From: Salinicola sp.
GTDB lineage: Bacteria > Pseudomonadota > Gammaproteobacteria > Pseudomonadales > Halomonadaceae
DNA length: 39,920 bases
Direction: 5' to 3'
Assembly (NCBI GenBank): GCA_002695065.1
Contig: NZNW01000022.1
Span: 1 to 39,920 of the forward strand
The notes under the pieces were generated by a model that worked only from the letters and a program-made list of their open reading frames with translations, did not search any database and was not told where the DNA came from. Of the stretch, positions 37,738 to 39,920 are shown piece by piece. Made by a program: the position numbers and the translations under genes. Each line of letters starts with the position of its first letter. The first letter of the stretch is position 1.

Positions 37738-38487
37738 ATGCCAGCCATCACCGCAACTCGCGCGCTTCGCATGGCGTTGTTCGGCCTGACCGTCGGCTGT
37801 TTCGCCGCCAGCGCCCTGGCGGCACAGAACATCCCCAACAACCTGCGCGGCACCATTACCGCCGTCAGCGACGACGGCATCACCGTCGAGTCCATCACCG
37901 ACGGCAGCAGCCACCGGGTGACCATCGGCGATGACACCCGACTCGCCGCCGTCAGCAAGAGCAGCCTCGACGAAATAGAAGAAGGAACGTTCATCGGCAC
38001 CGCCAACCTGCCCGGCGAGGACGGGCAGCCGGCGAAAGCGCTGGAGATGGTGATCTTCCCGGAATCGATGAAAGGCACCGGTGAAGGCGACTACCCCTGG
38101 GATATGCCGCGTGGCGCCACCGAGGGGGGATTCGGCGGTGAAAAACTGGGCGGCAGCGGCAGTGGCTCGACCATGACCAATGGTACCGTCAGTGCCACCG
38201 ACGGCGGTGGCGAGATGGGCGGCGCCCCCGGCGGCTCGACCATGACCAACGGCACCGTGAACCGTGCCGCCGACGAAGACGGCATGATGACGCTGACCGT
38301 CGACTACGGCGATGGCAGCAAGCAGATTCTCGTGCCGAGCGATGTGCCCACCGTGAAGGTCAGCAAGGGCTCCATGGACGATCTCGAGCAGGGTGCGGCG
38401 GTCTTCGTCGCCGGAGACATCACCCAGGATCCGATCGAGGCCAAGGCGGTGATCGTCGGGCTCGACGGTACCGTGCCCCCGATGTGA
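37738..38487 (+). CDS. Exported DUF5666-like beta-barrel protein with duplicated GSTMTN motif
   Basis: 249 residues with a signal peptide ending at ASALAAQ. Two related beta-rich halves flank a Gly-rich centre: VTIGDDTRLAAVSKSSLDEIEEG in the first and ILVPSDVPTVKVSKGSMDDLEQG in the second. The centre carries GTGEG ... PWDMPRGA and two copies of GSTMTNGTV about 26 residues apart. As I recall, relatives have one GSTMTN motif and are often labelled 'metal ABC transporter permease' by automatic pipelines. It has no membrane helices beyond the signal, so that label is wrong. Function is unknown; it is probably a periplasmic OB-like protein. ATG 37738 has AGGAG upstream. Confidence 0.8.
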   Translation: MPAITATRALRMALFGLTVGCFAASALAAQNIPNNLRGTITAVSDDGITVESITDGSSHRVTIGDDTRLAAVSKSSLDEIEEGTFIGTANLPGEDGQPAKALEMVIFPESMKGTGEGDYPWDMPRGATEGGFGGEKLGGSGSGSTMTNGTVSATDGGGEMGGAPGGSTMTNGTVNRAADEDGMMTLTVDYGDGSKQILVPSDVPTVKVSKGSMDDLEQGAAVFVAGDITQDPIEAKAVIVGLDGTVPPM

Positions 38488-38535
38488 ACCACTGCCGCAG
38501 CCGGCCACGCCCCGCTGGCCGCTGACGAGACTCGC

Positions 38536-38763
38536 TCAGCCGTCGTCGCGCACCTCCTGCCGGCGACGCTCCCTGTTGCGCCGATAGCGCCGGACCAGCG
38601 CCAGCCAGCCGGCGGCAGCCAGCATCGCGGCAAGCGTCGCGCCCTGCCACGGTCTCGCGGCATCCCCCAGCACGGTCTCCAGCGTGATGATCAGGATGAA
38701 CCCCGCCGCCTGGCTGGCGATCGCGATGCGCCGCAGACCATCTCTTTGCCTTGTCCCCGCCAT
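38536..38763 (-). CDS. Small two-helix membrane protein, unknown
   Basis: 75 residues: a basic N-terminus (MAGTRQRDGLRR), helix 1 (about 13-32, IAIASQAAGFILIITLETVLG), a short loop DAARPWQ, helix 2 (about 40-57), then a strongly basic tail RRYRRNRERRRQE. ATG 38763 has GGAGG 4-5 bases upstream. The frame is open to 38835. It is convergent with the DUF5666-like gene and divergent from rapA. I do not recognise a family. Confidence 0.55.
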   Translation of the reverse strand: MAGTRQRDGLRRIAIASQAAGFILIITLETVLGDAARPWQGATLAAMLAAAGWLALVRRYRRNRERRRQEVRDDG

Positions 38764-38861
38764 GCCCCCTCCTCGAGCCCTGGATGGACGCCGGCGCAGT
38801 GTAACGCCGTTGACCGGGCATGCCGAATCCTTCAATGCTTAAGGCCGACCCCGGTTTAGGC

Positions 38862-38867
38862 TAGAAT
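38862..38867 (+). promoter_or_regulatory. Candidate rapA -10 box
   Basis: TAGAAT followed by GCG, 49 bases before the rapA ATG. The -35 region (TTAAGG at 38839-38844, 17-base spacer) is poor. Confidence 0.3.
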
Positions 38868-38916
38868 GCGTCGCCCATTCGATCCGTTCCCGCAGCGTAC
38901 ACACGACCGAGGCACC

Positions 38917-39920
38917 ATGAGCGATTTCTCTCCCGGCCAGCGTTGGATCAGCGACGGCGAAACCGAGCTCGGGCTCGGCACCATCCTCACCGTCGATGCA
39001 CGCAGCGTTACCGTGCTGTTCACCGCCAGTCAGGAAACCCGCACCTATAGCGCCCGCCAGGCCCCATTGACCCGGGTGGTGTTCGGGCCCGGCGATCGCA
39101 TCGATACCGCCGACGGCGGCCAACTGACCGTCGAGCGCATCGAGGAACGCGATGGGTGCGTGATCTATCATGGCCGGACCGACGACGGCGCGGCCGTGTC
39201 GCTCAGCGAAGCCAAGCTCTCCGACAGCATGCGTTTCCACCAGGCGCAGGACCGCCTGCTGACCGGACAGGTCGATCGCAACGACTGGTTCGAATTGCGC
39301 TACCGCTCGCTGCATCACCACCAGCGTATCGCCCGCAGTCCGGCGCTGGGGCTCGCGGGACCCCGTATCGATCTGATCCCGCACCAGCTGTACATCGCCG
39401 ACGAGGTGTCACGGCGTCACGCGCCCCGCGTGCTGCTTGCCGACGAAGTCGGGCTGGGCAAGACCATCGAAGCCGGGCTGATCCTGCATCGCCTGCTGTT
39501 GACCGGACGCGTCGACCGCGCCCTGATCCTGGTGCCCTCCAGCCTGACCCATCAGTGGCTGATCGAACTGCTGCGCCGCTTCTCGCTTTCGGTCACCCTG
39601 CTGGACGAGGCCCAGAGCGAGGCATTCGACGAAGAGAACCCCTTCGAGAGCGGCCAGTGCATCCTGGCCAGCCAGGAGTGGCTATTCGCCAATCCCCATC
39701 GTCAGCGCCAGATCGAGGCGTGCCAGTGGGACCTGCTGATCGTCGACGAGGCACACCACCTCGACTGGTCGCCGCAGGCCGAGGGACCGGGCTATGCCTG
39801 CATCGAGAGACTCTCGGCGCGTATCGCGGGCCTGCTGCTGTTGACCGCGACGCCGGAGCAGATGGGACTGGAGAGCCATTTTGCCCGACTGCGCCTGCTC
39901 GATCCCGATCGCTACCACGA
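38917..39920 (+). CDS. rapA: RNA polymerase-associated ATPase RapA (HepA), 5' part
   Basis: First 334 residues, cut by the window end; the family length is about 970. RapA is a Swi2/Snf2 ATPase that recycles RNA polymerase. The N-terminal Tudor-like domains start GQRWISDGETELGLGTI, as in E. coli (GQRWISDTESELGLGT). Motif I is LLADEVGLGKTIEAGL, the DEAH box IVDEAHHLDW, and motif III LLTATPEQMGLESHFARLRLLDP. ATG 38917 gives the family-typical N-terminus. No stop occurs in frame before 39920. Confidence 0.96.
   Translation, partial: MSDFSPGQRWISDGETELGLGTILTVDARSVTVLFTASQETRTYSARQAPLTRVVFGPGDRIDTADGGQLTVERIEERDGCVIYHGRTDDGAAVSLSEAKLSDSMRFHQAQDRLLTGQVDRNDWFELRYRSLHHHQRIARSPALGLAGPRIDLIPHQLYIADEVSRRHAPRVLLADEVGLGKTIEAGLILHRLLLTGRVDRALILVPSSLTHQWLIELLRRFSLSVTLLDEAQSEAFDEENPFESGQCILASQEWLFANPHRQRQIEACQWDLLIVDEAHHLDWSPQAEGPGYACIERLSARIAGLLLLTATPEQMGLESHFARLRLLDPDRYH

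Overview
The window is high-GC chromosomal housekeeping DNA from a gammaproteobacterium. The proteins and gene order point to Oceanospirillales, most likely Halomonadaceae (a Halomonas, Salinicola or Kushneria type); this placement is inference. As I recall the PAO1 map, two stretches of Pseudomonas aeruginosa gene order reappear here: rrn, pssA, ilvC, ilvH, ilvI (around PA4690-PA4696) and clpB, pgeF, rluD, bamD ... thiO, pilus genes, ispH, fkpB, lspA, ileS, ribF, murJ, rpsT, proB, obgE, rpmA, rplU, ispB (around PA4542-PA4569). I see no prophage, IS element, CRISPR array, defence locus or biosynthetic cluster.

Layout. 1-230: a strong stable-RNA-type promoter firing leftwards out of the window, probably for an rRNA operon. 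229-5658: pssA, ilvC, divergent ilvY and ilvIH, for phosphatidylserine and branched-chain amino acid synthesis. 5659-6266: a long GC-rich, hairpin-rich ilvI leader and the upstream region of a sugar-porter MFS gene (6267-7610). 7732-13224: clpB with a heat-shock promoter, pgeF, rluD and divergent bamD. 13319-16138: nadE and thiO. 16198-23375: a type IV pilus minor-pilin block (fimT-like gene facing pilV-W-X-Y1-E). 23509-31463: ispH, fkpB, lspA, ileS, ribF and murJ on the minus strand. 31715-36628: rpsT, proB, obgE, rpmA, rplU and divergent ispB. 36721-36797: tRNA-Pro(CGG). 37172-38763: three small envelope-type orphan genes. 38917-39920: the 5' part of rapA, cut by the window edge.

How the genes work together. 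ilvI, ilvH and ilvC make the first steps of the valine/leucine/isoleucine pathway, with IlvY as the likely acetohydroxyacid-responsive activator of ilvC. IspH and IspB supply isoprenoids and the quinone side chain. LspA, BamD and MurJ serve the envelope. RpsT, RplU, RpmA, ObgE, RluD, IleS and tRNA-Pro serve translation. The pil genes make the minor pilins and the PilY1 tip adhesin that prime pilus assembly.

The most unusual signals are: an IleS C-terminal zinc ribbon in which all four metal-ligand positions are non-cysteine while the spacing is kept; an 8-copy array of 20-21 bp repeats between ribF and ileS; a six-residue tandem-repeat tail on LspA; an enteric-type ilvY-ilvC switch placed inside a pseudomonad-type ilv cluster; and an inverted minor-pilin block without pilSR or pilY2.
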